Positions 14,525 through 24,148 of a stretch of 49,349 nucleotides of DNA are shown here, one piece after another; position 1 is the stretch's first letter; each line of letters begins with the position of its first letter. Origin of the DNA: Caryophanales bacterium UBA5729 (lineage in GTDB: Bacteria; Bacillota_I; Bacilli_A; Izemoplasmatales; Hujiaoplasmataceae); contig DIGF01000018.1 of assembly GCA_002419505.1 (NCBI GenBank), forward strand, positions 1-49,349, written 5' to 3'. Under the pieces are notes generated by a model that saw only the letters and a list, made by a program, of their open reading frames with translations, was not told the origin of the DNA and ran no database searches. The translations under genes were made by a program, and so were the position numbers.

Positions 14525-16783
14525 ATGGAACTTATAAGAAACATTAAAAACGGATCAATTTTAGTTGCGACTAACCAAGACAAACTAAAAATATTGAGTT
14601 ATTTAAGCGATAATTCGATTTTTTTAGATTTGGCTTTTTTTGACACTGCACAATCTTTTTCAAGAATCAATAATCTTTACCCATTTTATCTTAATAATGA
14701 GTTTAAAATCAAACCGTATCTCAGTGAAAGATTTAAAAAATACTTTGATTATATCGATTTAGATAAAAATTATAAAAATGAAAAGATTATAAATTTACAG
14801 CAAATAAAACAAGCCTTAATCAATTCAAATATTTTTATCGAACGAAAGAAAACTTATCCTAATATTTACTCAGTTAATGAACATTTAATACCGAGTTTTT
14901 TAACTGGGAATTTAAGTTCAGTTTTTACCAGTAAAACTAGTGAGAAAGATGTAGTTCTTTATCAAACTAAAAATCCTAAAGAACAAGTATATTTTGTTTT
15001 TGATCAAGTTTGTGGATTGTTGGAAAAAGGCGTAAATATTGATCAAATTAATATTTTGAATTCTAATGATGAGGATGATTTAAATCTGACAAAATTATTT
15101 AAAGACGCTAAAATTCCTTATAACATTAACAAAAATAAGAGTCTTTTAACTTATCCAATTATGCTTGATTTATTAAAAATATTGAATAGTTTTGGCTATG
15201 ATGAAGCAAAGAATTATCTGTTGTCTTGTGAAAACAATGATATAGTAAATAAAATTATAAGAGCTTTTAACGCTTATGAAAGTTCGCTTGTAAAAAAAGA
15301 TATTGAAACTTTTATATACGAAATTAAAAAACTTTCCTTCAACGAACTTACTTATCAAAAAGCAATCAACATCATCGCTTTTCAGAACAATGTTTTTAGA
15401 AATGATGAGTATTATATATTAATGAATTACTACGATGATTATTTTCCGAAGAAGTATTTGGACAATGATTACTTGAGCGATGAAGAAGTTAAATTGATTA
15501 GATATCCTACGTCTTATGAACTAAATATGAATCAAACGAAGATGACCGCGAATATCCTAAATCAAATTGACAATTTAATCCTTGGTTATCCTCTGGAAAT
15601 TATCGATGAAACAAGACCATCAAGACTTAGGCTAGAAAGAACTATTGTAGTAAAAGATTACGAAAATAAGACCGGTGATATTAGTTATTTAGATGATATG
15701 TTATATTTAGATTATGCTAAAAAAAGGTATGATTATTTTAACTATAATTTATTGAGCGAAGATTTAATTAAACTTAATAATATTTATAAAACAAACTATA
15801 AAAGATTCGTTCCTTATTTTACTGGTATCGATAAAGAGGTTTTATCAAAACTTTTAACAAAAAACAGGACACTTACTGCCTATAAATTGGAAGCGTTTAA
15901 TCTTTGTCCTTTTAAATATTATTTAAATTACTTATTAAGATTGGATAACTTTGAAGAGAACATCTATACCTTTATCGGTAATGTAATCCATAAAGCTTTA
16001 GAATTAAAGCTTAAACAGGAAAAATTTGATCTAGAAGAAGTATTCAAGATGTATAGTTTTCCGAAGAGTGAAGAATACAAGTTTGAAATCTTTAAAGAGA
16101 TTATTATCGAAAATGTCGCTGTTATAACTAATATCGTTAAAGAGTTTGAAGAGAACAGCGAATTTAAAACCGTACTATCTGAAGAAAAAATCTATCAGAA
16201 GTTTAATGACGATTTCTATCTTAGTGGCGTTATTGATAAGGTGATGATTGATGAAAAGACGAAATATTTCTTAATCATAGATTATAAGTACAGTGATAAA
16301 GATTATAAAAGAGATGATTTAAATAAGGAGTATCGTTTACAGTTACCTTTTTATTTAATGAGTTATCAGAAAGCACATTTAGATTTAAAGCCAGCTGGAA
16401 TGCTTTATCAAAAAACCTCATTAGCAAAAGAAGAAAAGAATGTAAGTGCAAATTATAAGCTTAAGGGTATGGTCATTGATTTAGTTGCTATAGTTGAAAG
16501 AATCGATCCGAGCTTTTCGCAAATTCAAGGTGTGAAATTAAAAAAAGATGGCAGTTTGAGAGATAGCCCTAATAATATTATTTCTGAAATTGAATTAACC
16601 AAACAAATTTTCAAGATGGAGCAGATTACAAATCAAGTTTCGCAAAAGATACTATTGGGTGACTTTTCGATAAAGCCAATTCTTACTGATAAATCACAAA
16701 GAACTAATAACTCAATTTCTTGCGAGTATTGTAATTACAGTTCCATTTGCTATTCGAAAAATAAACTTCTAGGTGGTGAGTAA
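14525..16783 (+). CDS. addB: AddB/RexB-like nuclease subunit with PD-(D/E)XK domain, shortened
   Basis: 752 residues, far shorter than AddB (about 1150). The C-terminal half is a RecB-type nuclease: entry motif YKLEAFNLCPFKYYLNYLLR, GNVIHKALE, GVIDKVMI and the catalytic LIIDYKYS (Asp586, Lys588). Four Cys for the AddB iron-sulfur staple are kept: Cys461, then CEYCNYSSIC with Cys733, Cys736 and Cys742. The N-terminal half shows no Walker A, so it is at most a remnant UvrD-like scaffold, as in RexB. With AddA it should process double-strand breaks to load RecA. The addA ATG comes one base after its TAA, and AGGTGGTGA at its end serves as addA's ribosome-binding site. Confidence 0.82.
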   Translation: MELIRNIKNGSILVATNQDKLKILSYLSDNSIFLDLAFFDTAQSFSRINNLYPFYLNNEFKIKPYLSERFKKYFDYIDLDKNYKNEKIINLQQIKQALINSNIFIERKKTYPNIYSVNEHLIPSFLTGNLSSVFTSKTSEKDVVLYQTKNPKEQVYFVFDQVCGLLEKGVNIDQINILNSNDEDDLNLTKLFKDAKIPYNINKNKSLLTYPIMLDLLKILNSFGYDEAKNYLLSCENNDIVNKIIRAFNAYESSLVKKDIETFIYEIKKLSFNELTYQKAINIIAFQNNVFRNDEYYILMNYYDDYFPKKYLDNDYLSDEEVKLIRYPTSYELNMNQTKMTANILNQIDNLILGYPLEIIDETRPSRLRLERTIVVKDYENKTGDISYLDDMLYLDYAKKRYDYFNYNLLSEDLIKLNNIYKTNYKRFVPYFTGIDKEVLSKLLTKNRTLTAYKLEAFNLCPFKYYLNYLLRLDNFEENIYTFIGNVIHKALELKLKQEKFDLEEVFKMYSFPKSEEYKFEIFKEIIIENVAVITNIVKEFEENSEFKTVLSEEKIYQKFNDDFYLSGVIDKVMIDEKTKYFLIIDYKYSDKDYKRDDLNKEYRLQLPFYLMSYQKAHLDLKPAGMLYQKTSLAKEEKNVSANYKLKGMVIDLVAIVERIDPSFSQIQGVKLKKDGSLRDSPNNIISEIELTKQIFKMEQITNQVSQKILLGDFSIKPILTDKSQRTNNSISCEYCNYSSICYSKNKLLGGE

Positions 16784-16784
16784 G

Positions 16785-19700
16785 ATGGCATATACTAAAA
16801 ATCAGTTAGAAGCGATTAGTTATGAAGGAAAAAATATCTTAGTTAGTGCTAGTGCAGGGTCTGGAAAAACGGGAGTTTTAAAAGAAAGAGTTATTAATAA
16901 ACTAAAAAACGGAATTGATATTGATAAGTTAGTAGTGTTAACTTTCACAAAAGCTGCAGCTGAAGAAATGAAAAAAAGGATTATCAACGAGCTTGAAAAC
17001 TTAGGTTTGACTGAGCAAATCACAAAAGTCGATAATGCGATTATCTCGACTTTTGATGCCTTCACCTTAAGATTGGTCACTGAATATCATTACTTGTTGG
17101 GCTTGGAAAAGAATATTCAAATCAATGATCCGGTTTTAATTAAAATCAAGAAACAAGAAATGATTGAAAAAGTCTTAAGAGAATATTTCATTAGAAATGA
17201 AACTGATTTTAGTCAGTTCTTTAAGCGGTATTTCAATAAAAGTGATAATTGGCTAAATGAAGCGGTTTACAAGGTTGGTGAAGCTTTTAGAAAACTACCT
17301 AATTATTTAGAAGTATTGGCTGTTTATGAAGAAAAATATTTAAATATAGATTTCTTAAATGAAAAAGCAAAGATGTATTTAGATGAGCTTATAAACGAGC
17401 TAAAGTCAAAATATCTCGAGTTTAAAGATCTCTATATGAATAATATCAATCTATATGAATCTAATTGGCAAGACTACTTGTTGACGATAGCAGAAATCAC
17501 TCAAAATCTTATTAGTTTTGCAGACTATGATAGTTTTATTAACAAAATATCTGATATTGATTTTCCCCGTAAACCAAAGAATAAAGAATTATCAGTTCCA
17601 GAAATAGTTGATCATATTAAAAGTATCAGAAAAGAATTTAATGAGTTGTATATTGTCGATTTTCAAACATTAATAGACAATTTCCAAACTACAAAAGCTT
17701 CTGTTTTAGTATTGCTGGAAATCATTGAAGAATACCTTTGTGAATTTAATAAGATAAAAAATGCCGAAAATTTATATTCTTATGAGGATATAATGTTTTT
17801 TGCGATTAGGTTGTTTAAGGAATTTCCAGATGTGAAAACTAAATTTAAAGAAAAAACTCATGAGATTTTAATTGATGAATATCAAGACACCAATGATTTG
17901 CAAGATGAATTTATCAGTTTGATAGCTAATAATAATGTATTTATGGTTGGAGACGTAAAACAATCGATATATCGTTTCCGTGACGCTAACCCCAAGAATT
18001 TTATGCGTATCTATGAAGAATATATATTAAAAGACACAGGAAAAGCAATTTTTCTACAGGAAAACTTCAGAACAAATCGCTTTCTTTTAGACTCAATCAA
18101 CGATATTTTTACTAAAACGATGAGCAAAGCATTAGGTGGGGTAGATTACAAAGGCGAACAAGTGCTTAAAACTGGTTATAATTTAGATTATTCGTTGCAT
18201 AAGTTAGAAGCTTTCAAGTTAAAAGTTTACAATTTTGAAGAAATCAAAAGTGAATATCCTGATTTAAGTAAAGAAGAAGTTGAAGCTCATATTTTCTCGC
18301 AAACCATTGTGGAAAGAATCAATAACAAAGAAATTATTTTTGATTTAAAAACTCAAACTGAACGAGAGTTGAAATATGAAGATATCTGTATTTTAGTTGA
18401 CCGAAAAAAAGAATTTCAGACCTATTCAAAGATTATATCTAAATACAATATTCCTATCGACATCTATGATGAAGAGCCTTTCTTTTCCAGTGATGAGATT
18501 AGATTCATCTTTCAATACTTATTGCTGATAAATTGTTTTAAACATGAAGAGTATTTTAAGAAATATTTCAAAACCGCTTTTAATTCCGTCGCAAGATCTT
18601 TCGTTTATCAAATCAAAGATCAGGTAATAAGCAATTTCTTTCTAGTTGAAGATATTGATGATATTCAAGATTTAAATAAGTTATTGAGATACGATTACAT
18701 AAAAAAAATCCACCATGATATTAATGATATAATCACTAAATATTGGGATTTACCTCCGAGTTTAATCTTAGAAAAAATCTATGATAAAACTCATATTTAT
18801 CGTTCAATTGCTAGCCTTGACAATCCTAGACAAAAGGAAGAGAAGTTAGATTTCTTTCTATTAAAAGTTAAGGGGTTCACTCAGTTTTCTTATCAGGATT
18901 TAATTGACTATCTAGAGGCCATTATTGAAAATGATGACTTCGATATCGAGTATGCAGAAAAGAAAAAACAAGTTAATGCGGTTAAGCTGATGACGATTCA
19001 TAAATCTAAAGGATTGCAATTTCCGCTCATCTATTTAATGGGTCTTTATAAGCAATTTAAGAATGCGGAAAATCAAGACTTGTTTGTTTTTAATAAAGCA
19101 TATGGAATTTTAACTAAAAGTTATGATGAAGGTTTTTTTCCAAACTATATGCAAAAAATGTATTTTAGTGAAATTGAGCAGGAAAACATTTCTGAAAAGA
19201 TTAGATTGTTATATGTAGCTATGACAAGAGCGATAAATCAGTTATCATTGATAATTGATTATGATGAAGCATTACAGGAAAGAAATAATAAAATTTTAAG
19301 TTTTAAGCATTTAATATATAAAAACATCAATATCAATGAAGAAATGGTAGAATCTTTTAGAGTTATTGATTTAGACTATGATGAGCATGATTTACCAAAG
19401 ACAGATCAGGATATTGAAATCAAAAGTTTTGATTTTGAACATGAACCTTATCAAAGAATCAAATATTCTAAATCGATGTCAAAATTCATCGATGACGATG
19501 TGATAGAATTTATTGATGCCGGTAATGAATATCATCATTTGTTAGTAACAGTTGATTTTTTTGATTTAGATAATTCTATTGAAGCTTTTCCGCTTGAATT
19601 AAAAACTGCAGTGATGGTATTAGTGAAGACGGATCTATTTAAAGAACTTAAAAAACCACAATTTTTTAAAGAATACGAGTTTTATCAAGACCTGGGAAAT

Positions 19701-19907
19701 CAAATCTATCGAGGGGTTATCGACTTGCTGATAATCGCTGAAGATAATGTTATCGCTTTAGATTATAAACTGAAGAATATCGAAGATGAAGCTTATTATA
19801 ATCAGTTGAGAGGTTATCAAAATTTTTTAACTACTAAAATCAATAAGCCAATTGAAATTTATTTATATTCACTAATAGATAGAGTATTGAAAAAAGTAGA
19901 ACTATGA
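16785..19907 (+). CDS. addA: AddA helicase-nuclease subunit
   Basis: 1040 residues from ATG 16785; the GTG codons upstream lie within the ribosome-binding site. UvrD-family helicase motifs run in order: Walker A ASAGSGKT at 22-29, TFTKAAAEEM, Walker B ILIDEYQDTN, VGDVKQSIYRFRDANP, ENFRTN, MTIHKSKGLQFP and LLYVAMTRA. The C-terminal nuclease has VIALDYKLKN (Asp993, Lys995) and the following Q-x-x-x-Y motif (QLRGYQNF). Slightly shorter than Bacillus AddA (about 1230). It is the ATP-driven motor and one nuclease of the AddAB break-processing enzyme. A promoter for the Sel1 genes seems to lie in its last codons. Confidence 0.94.
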   Translation: MAYTKNQLEAISYEGKNILVSASAGSGKTGVLKERVINKLKNGIDIDKLVVLTFTKAAAEEMKKRIINELENLGLTEQITKVDNAIISTFDAFTLRLVTEYHYLLGLEKNIQINDPVLIKIKKQEMIEKVLREYFIRNETDFSQFFKRYFNKSDNWLNEAVYKVGEAFRKLPNYLEVLAVYEEKYLNIDFLNEKAKMYLDELINELKSKYLEFKDLYMNNINLYESNWQDYLLTIAEITQNLISFADYDSFINKISDIDFPRKPKNKELSVPEIVDHIKSIRKEFNELYIVDFQTLIDNFQTTKASVLVLLEIIEEYLCEFNKIKNAENLYSYEDIMFFAIRLFKEFPDVKTKFKEKTHEILIDEYQDTNDLQDEFISLIANNNVFMVGDVKQSIYRFRDANPKNFMRIYEEYILKDTGKAIFLQENFRTNRFLLDSINDIFTKTMSKALGGVDYKGEQVLKTGYNLDYSLHKLEAFKLKVYNFEEIKSEYPDLSKEEVEAHIFSQTIVERINNKEIIFDLKTQTERELKYEDICILVDRKKEFQTYSKIISKYNIPIDIYDEEPFFSSDEIRFIFQYLLLINCFKHEEYFKKYFKTAFNSVARSFVYQIKDQVISNFFLVEDIDDIQDLNKLLRYDYIKKIHHDINDIITKYWDLPPSLILEKIYDKTHIYRSIASLDNPRQKEEKLDFFLLKVKGFTQFSYQDLIDYLEAIIENDDFDIEYAEKKKQVNAVKLMTIHKSKGLQFPLIYLMGLYKQFKNAENQDLFVFNKAYGILTKSYDEGFFPNYMQKMYFSEIEQENISEKIRLLYVAMTRAINQLSLIIDYDEALQERNNKILSFKHLIYKNININEEMVESFRVIDLDYDEHDLPKTDQDIEIKSFDFEHEPYQRIKYSKSMSKFIDDDVIEFIDAGNEYHHLLVTVDFFDLDNSIEAFPLELKTAVMVLVKTDLFKELKKPQFFKEYEFYQDLGNQIYRGVIDLLIIAEDNVIALDYKLKNIEDEAYYNQLRGYQNFLTTKINKPIEIYLYSLIDRVLKKVEL

Positions 19908-19912
19908 TATAC
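19886..19912 (+). promoter_or_regulatory. Possible promoter for Sel1-repeat genes, inside the end of addA
   Basis: TTGAAA (19886-19891), 15-bp spacer, extended -10 TG-A-TATACT (19904-19912). The spacer is short, but the extended -10 compensates. Confidence 0.5.
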
Positions 19913-19933
19913 TAATAAAAGGAGGGGATTCTT

Positions 19934-20872
19934 ATGGCAAATACAGAAAATATTGATAGAGCGAAATCTCTCTTTTTAGCTAAGGGTTATAAAGAGGCTT
20001 TTTCCATATTTAAAAAATTAGCCAAAGATTCATCTGAGGCAGCGTATTATTTGGGCTTGATGTATTATCACGGATATTATGTTGAAGTTGATGATAATCT
20101 TGCTTTTAATTATTTTAGAAGTGCTTGGGAAGGGTTATTTGAAGAAGGCATCTTTATGCTGGGAAGAATGTATGAAGAAGGCAGAGGAACAGTTAAAAAT
20201 TACGAACAAGCCTTTAAACTATATCAGGCTGCTGCTAATAGTCAAAACGCAAAATTGAGATTAGCTAATTTTTATGAATATGGCAAGTATGTAGAAAAAT
20301 CGATACCAAATGCAATTAAAATTTACAATGAATTACAAAAGCTGGATAATGCTTTTTCAATGTATAAAATCGGAACTTTTTATTTTAGTGGAAATGGCTT
20401 AAAAAAAGACTTAAACAACGCTTATAAGTGGTTGAATAAAGCGCTTTTAGTTGGGTCAGTTGAAGCGATGAATCACTTTAGAATTATCGGCACAAAAAGC
20501 AAGACGGATTCAAGGAGCACTGAAGAAGTATATGAAACTGGAAATTCATTAGTTAAGAAAATGCAAGTCGAACAAGCTTTACCATATTTAGAAGCTGCAG
20601 CTGTAGAGGGAAATTTAAACGCTATAGTTAGGATGTATGAAATATTTAAAGAGGGGATATTCTTAGATAAAGATTTAAAAAGAGCTTATGAGATTTTAGA
20701 AAAATATAAAGATCTTAAGTACCCTAGATTATATTATTTGTTAGGAAGAGCTAATGAGTTAGGTGAAGGTGTAGATTCTTCATATGCTAAAGCCGCTAAA
20801 TTTTATGAGTTAGGTGCTAATTTAAATGATGAAACTTGTAAACTAGCATTGCTTGAGATTAGGGGGTATTGA
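19934..20872 (+). CDS. Sel1-repeat (TPR-like) protein
   Basis: 312 residues built from about seven Sel1-like repeats, seen as recurring A-x-x-x-LG-x-x-Y-x-x-G...A-x-x-x-Y-x-x-A patterns (AAYYLGLMYYHGYYVEVDD, GIFMLGRMYEEGRG, AFSMYKIGTFYFSGNG, LYYLLGRANELGEG). No signal peptide or membrane segment, so cytosolic. Sel1 arrays are protein-binding scaffolds, and no catalytic domain is attached. AGGAGGGG precedes the ATG. The second Sel1 gene starts one base after its stop, so the pair is co-translated and may form one assembly. Target unknown. Confidence 0.85.
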   Translation: MANTENIDRAKSLFLAKGYKEAFSIFKKLAKDSSEAAYYLGLMYYHGYYVEVDDNLAFNYFRSAWEGLFEEGIFMLGRMYEEGRGTVKNYEQAFKLYQAAANSQNAKLRLANFYEYGKYVEKSIPNAIKIYNELQKLDNAFSMYKIGTFYFSGNGLKKDLNNAYKWLNKALLVGSVEAMNHFRIIGTKSKTDSRSTEEVYETGNSLVKKMQVEQALPYLEAAAVEGNLNAIVRMYEIFKEGIFLDKDLKRAYEILEKYKDLKYPRLYYLLGRANELGEGVDSSYAKAAKFYELGANLNDETCKLALLEIRGY

Positions 20873-20873
20873 T

Positions 20874-22592
20874 ATGGTTAACCTGCAAACTCCTAAAGAA
20901 TTAAATCAATCAGGCGACCAATATTTTTATGGGCATGGCGTTGATAAGAATATTGAAGTTGCTTTTACTTATTACAAAAGGGCAGCTGATCAAAATAATC
21001 CTGTAGGACTATATAATGTCGGCAAATATTTTCAAGCAAAGAATGACGATAAACAAGCTTTTGATTATTATAAAAAAGCTGGAGATTTAAAATATCCGCT
21101 TGCCTTCATTAAGATGTCAGATATGTACTTAAATGGTGTTGGTGTAAAGAAGAATAAGAAGAAAGCTTTTAAATTTTTAGAAATCGCTGTGGAATTAAAC
21201 GAGGTAGAAGCTTATCACCAATTGGGAAAATACTATTTAAATGGTATTGGTGTCGGCAAAAACGAAGCGAAGGCTTTTGAGTTATTCGAACTTAGTGCTC
21301 AGAACAACAATACTGAGGGAATGTATTTACTAGGAAAATTATTGCTTAATGCCAAGAAGATGAAAAATGATTTCGAATCTGCATTTTTCTATTTAGATAA
21401 AGCCGCCGTCAACAATAATGTTAATGCGATAAACTTCTTAAAAGAGTTGTATGATGAACCACATCCTTATTTAAAAAAGAGGTCTGATTATTATCGTAAA
21501 GAAATGTGGTTTTATTACGATGAAATCCTTGCGAATTTAAGTGATACAGATGCCTTAAGACGATGTGCTTTTGCTTATTACAATGGCAGTGAAACTACGA
21601 AAATTAATTATGAAAAAGCCGTTAAATATTTCAAGAACCTCTATGGCTTTGACGATGTCGATGGCTACTTTGGTTTGGGTGTTTGTTACCTATATGGACA
21701 AGGTGTTCAAGTTGATTTAGAAAGAGCAAAAGATTATTTGGAAATTGCTGCAAATAGAGATAACAGCAAGGCGAAAAATGCTTTAGGTGATATGTATCGG
21801 TTAGGTAAGGGTGTTGATCTTGATTACAGTATGGCTAAAGATTTTTACCTTGAAGCCGCAAAAAACAACGAGGTAGAATCATTAATAAATTTAGGTTTGT
21901 TACATTACCGTAAACAGATAAAAAACGCCACTGAAGGCTTAGCGCTTCAATTCATGACAAAGGCTAGTGAAATGGATAATGGTAATGCCTATTATTGGTT
22001 AGGTCTTTTTAACGACAAGAGTGTTGGTTGTGAACGAAATTATGAGAAGGCAAGAGAGTGTTACGAGAAGGCAATTGTTCGAGGAAATGTTGGGGCTAAA
22101 TATAAATTAGCTACAATGATTTATGATGATATTTCAGAACAAAAAATGTCGAAGAAAAAGGCTGATAAAAATTATCAATATATCAAGTCTTTGTTAATTG
22201 ACTACATTAACAGCCCGCTTAAACAAGATGTCAATACTTTGTATTCAATGCATCTATTAGGCGAAATGTATACTAAAGATAACTTCAGCGATTCTTCAGA
22301 AAAAATATCGCGTTATTGGTTTGAAAATGCTGCTGAAAATGGTTTTGCCAAATCGATGGTTAAAATGTATGGTATATTAAAGAATAAAGAACCGAAAAAA
22401 GCTTTTTATTGGTTAGAAAAAGCCTGTCAAAATCCAAGTGACGGCGAAGAGCTGTTTGAGATGTCTTTAGTCTATGAAGAAGGCTTGGTTGGTGTCGAAA
22501 TTGATAAGCTAAAAGCAATTAGATTATTAGAACAATCAGCTAATTTCAACTTTCGTAAAGCAATCCAAAAATTAACGATGAGAAGCAAATAA
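20874..22592 (+). CDS. Sel1-repeat (TPR-like) protein, larger partner
   Basis: 572 residues from ATG 20874; AGGGGG lies seven bases upstream, and the frame's earlier ATG falls inside the previous gene. At least ten Sel1 repeats are visible, for example GLYNVGKYFQAKNDDKQAF, MSDMYLNGVGVKKNKKKAF, YHQLGKYYLNGIGVGKNEA, FGLGVCYLYGQGVQVDLER and NALGDMYRLGKGVDLDY. No signal peptide, membrane segment or catalytic domain. It shares repeat type but not repeat order with its neighbour, consistent with an old duplication. Followed by a strong terminator. Confidence 0.87.
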   Translation: MVNLQTPKELNQSGDQYFYGHGVDKNIEVAFTYYKRAADQNNPVGLYNVGKYFQAKNDDKQAFDYYKKAGDLKYPLAFIKMSDMYLNGVGVKKNKKKAFKFLEIAVELNEVEAYHQLGKYYLNGIGVGKNEAKAFELFELSAQNNNTEGMYLLGKLLLNAKKMKNDFESAFFYLDKAAVNNNVNAINFLKELYDEPHPYLKKRSDYYRKEMWFYYDEILANLSDTDALRRCAFAYYNGSETTKINYEKAVKYFKNLYGFDDVDGYFGLGVCYLYGQGVQVDLERAKDYLEIAANRDNSKAKNALGDMYRLGKGVDLDYSMAKDFYLEAAKNNEVESLINLGLLHYRKQIKNATEGLALQFMTKASEMDNGNAYYWLGLFNDKSVGCERNYEKARECYEKAIVRGNVGAKYKLATMIYDDISEQKMSKKKADKNYQYIKSLLIDYINSPLKQDVNTLYSMHLLGEMYTKDNFSDSSEKISRYWFENAAENGFAKSMVKMYGILKNKEPKKAFYWLEKACQNPSDGEELFEMSLVYEEGLVGVEIDKLKAIRLLEQSANFNFRKAIQKLTMRSK

Positions 22593-22617
22593 TTACAGGG
22601 TAATCCTGTAATTTTTT
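22591..22617 (+). terminator. Rho-independent terminator after Sel1 genes
   Basis: AATTACAGG (22591-22599) with CCTGTAATT (22605-22613), then T. The stem begins inside the stop codon. Confidence 0.9.
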
Positions 22618-22635
22618 ACTTTTTGACCTATGATA

Positions 22636-22664
22636 TTGTTTTTAAAATAGAAACAAAGTAAAAT
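22636..22664 (+). promoter_or_regulatory. Sigma-A-like promoter for the DUF5058/M20 operon
   Basis: TTGTTT (22636-22641), 17-bp spacer, TAAAAT (22659-22664). Confidence 0.55.
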
Positions 22665-22686
22665 AACATATACTAGGAGGATTTAA

Positions 22687-23481
22687 ATGATGAGATTTAT
22701 GGCAACTTCTGATGTTATGCTGATTAAAGAAAGTTGGTGGCTATACCTAATTGGTGCTTTAGTCACGGTTTTTATTATTGGTGGTTCTTTATTTTTTGCT
22801 TATAAAGCCTATATTCGCTCAAAAGAACTTGAAATGCCTAAAGAAATGATTAGAAAAACCGTAATTTCCAGTATTAGTTTTTCTATCTTACCTTCAATCG
22901 GGATTTTTATTGGTGTAATTACCATGGCTGGCCTTCTAGGAGTTCCCTTGCCTTGGATTAGATTGAGTGTTTTGGGAGCATTACATTATGAACTTATGGC
23001 AGTTAGTGTCGCTGCTGATGGAGTTACTGTTGCTACCTTGACAGTGCAAAATTTCGTAACTATTTCCTTTGTTATGACAATCGCGATAGTTTGGGGAAGT
23101 TTATTTGCTTTGTTCTTTTTCAAGAAGTATCAAGAAAAAGTTATTGATAAGGTTAAGACCGGTGATAAGAAATCTTTTTCTAACCTAATATTCCAATCAG
23201 TTTTTATCGGTTTGATTGCGGCTTATTTTGGTGATGCTTTTTCCAAAATGATTAATTATGAAGTCAAAGAAATAGTTGATGGCACATACACAGGTGCTGT
23301 TTTAGATAGAACAACTTTTGTACCTTTGGTTGTTTTTATTAGTTCTTTTGTTTTTATGGCATTTTTCGATTTTCTAGTTCAAAAAAAGAATCAGAAATGG
23401 CTTGAGAATTTTCAGTTGTCCTTATCGATGATCTTCGGGATGGGCATCGCTGTTTTATTTGGATTAGGAGGTATTTACTAA
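22687..23481 (+). CDS. DUF5058-like integral membrane protein
   Basis: 264 residues with about six or seven membrane helices, starting at WWLYLIGALVTVFIIGGSLF. The loop after helix 1 (YKAYIRSKELEMPKEMIRKT) and the glycine/proline-rich segment FSILPSIGIFIGVITMAG are how I recognise DUF5058-like proteins, which usually lie beside M20 peptidase genes. AGGAGG lies six bases before ATG 22687; a second ATG three bases on is equally possible. It overlaps the next gene by one base (TAATG junction). A two-part transporter with that protein is inferred from coupling; no ATPase is encoded nearby, so transport would be secondary. Confidence 0.65.
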   Translation: MMRFMATSDVMLIKESWWLYLIGALVTVFIIGGSLFFAYKAYIRSKELEMPKEMIRKTVISSISFSILPSIGIFIGVITMAGLLGVPLPWIRLSVLGALHYELMAVSVAADGVTVATLTVQNFVTISFVMTIAIVWGSLFALFFFKKYQEKVIDKVKTGDKKSFSNLIFQSVFIGLIAAYFGDAFSKMINYEVKEIVDGTYTGAVLDRTTFVPLVVFISSFVFMAFFDFLVQKKNQKWLENFQLSLSMIFGMGIAVLFGLGGIY

Positions 23482-24137
23482 TGAAAGATTATCGTGCTAA
23501 AATGCATAAATACGGGAGGATTTTTACCGTATTAGGTATATTGGTAATGTTTTCTGTTCCTACTTTAATTTCGCTTATTACCGGTGTTGCACCTAATATC
23601 AATCAAATGGTTGTCGCAGTTGTAGCTTTATCAGTAATCTTTTTACCAGGCGGGATGATTGAATTGCTAACCTATGGTCCAATTCTAGGAACAAGCGGTA
23701 CTTATTTAGCTTTTATTACCGGAAATTTAGTAAATTTAAAAATTCCTTGCGTTATGAATGCTAGAGAATTAGTAGGTACTGAAATTAACACTGAAGAAAA
23801 TGAAATAATCTCAACTGTAGCAGTAAGTTTTTCTTCGATTACTACAGTCGTAATTATGTCTTTAGGAGTTTTATTGTTGATTCCTTTACGACCAGTATTA
23901 AATTCCCCGATATTACAACCAGCTTTCAATTGGGTTGTTTCTGCTTTATTTGGAGCCTTAGGTTACAAATATTTTAAACATAATCTTAAACTTGTTATCG
24001 CACCGATGGCTTTTGTGATTATACTCAGTGTAATTGCACCAAAATTTGTCTATGGCAATATCGTTATTGTTATTCTTTTGTCAGCGATAGTAGCGATTTT
24101 ATTTGCAAGAATCTTGTGGAAGAAAAATCTTATTTAG
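23481..24137 (+). CDS. Integral membrane protein, partner of the DUF5058-like protein
   Basis: 218 residues with about six membrane helices and short loops. The start ATG shares a base with the preceding stop, with AGGAGG eleven bases upstream. The segment FLPGGMIELLTYGPILGTSG and the following LVNLKIPCVMNARELVG look like a conserved, possibly substrate-contacting region. I do not recognise a named family. Fixed coupling to the DUF5058-like gene and to a peptidase 11 bases downstream suggests one half of a permease for the peptidase substrate or product. Confidence 0.62.
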   Translation: MKDYRAKMHKYGRIFTVLGILVMFSVPTLISLITGVAPNINQMVVAVVALSVIFLPGGMIELLTYGPILGTSGTYLAFITGNLVNLKIPCVMNARELVGTEINTEENEIISTVAVSFSSITTVVIMSLGVLLLIPLRPVLNSPILQPAFNWVVSALFGALGYKYFKHNLKLVIAPMAFVIILSVIAPKFVYGNIVIVILLSAIVAILFARILWKKNLI

Positions 24138-24148
24138 GAGGTTAAATA

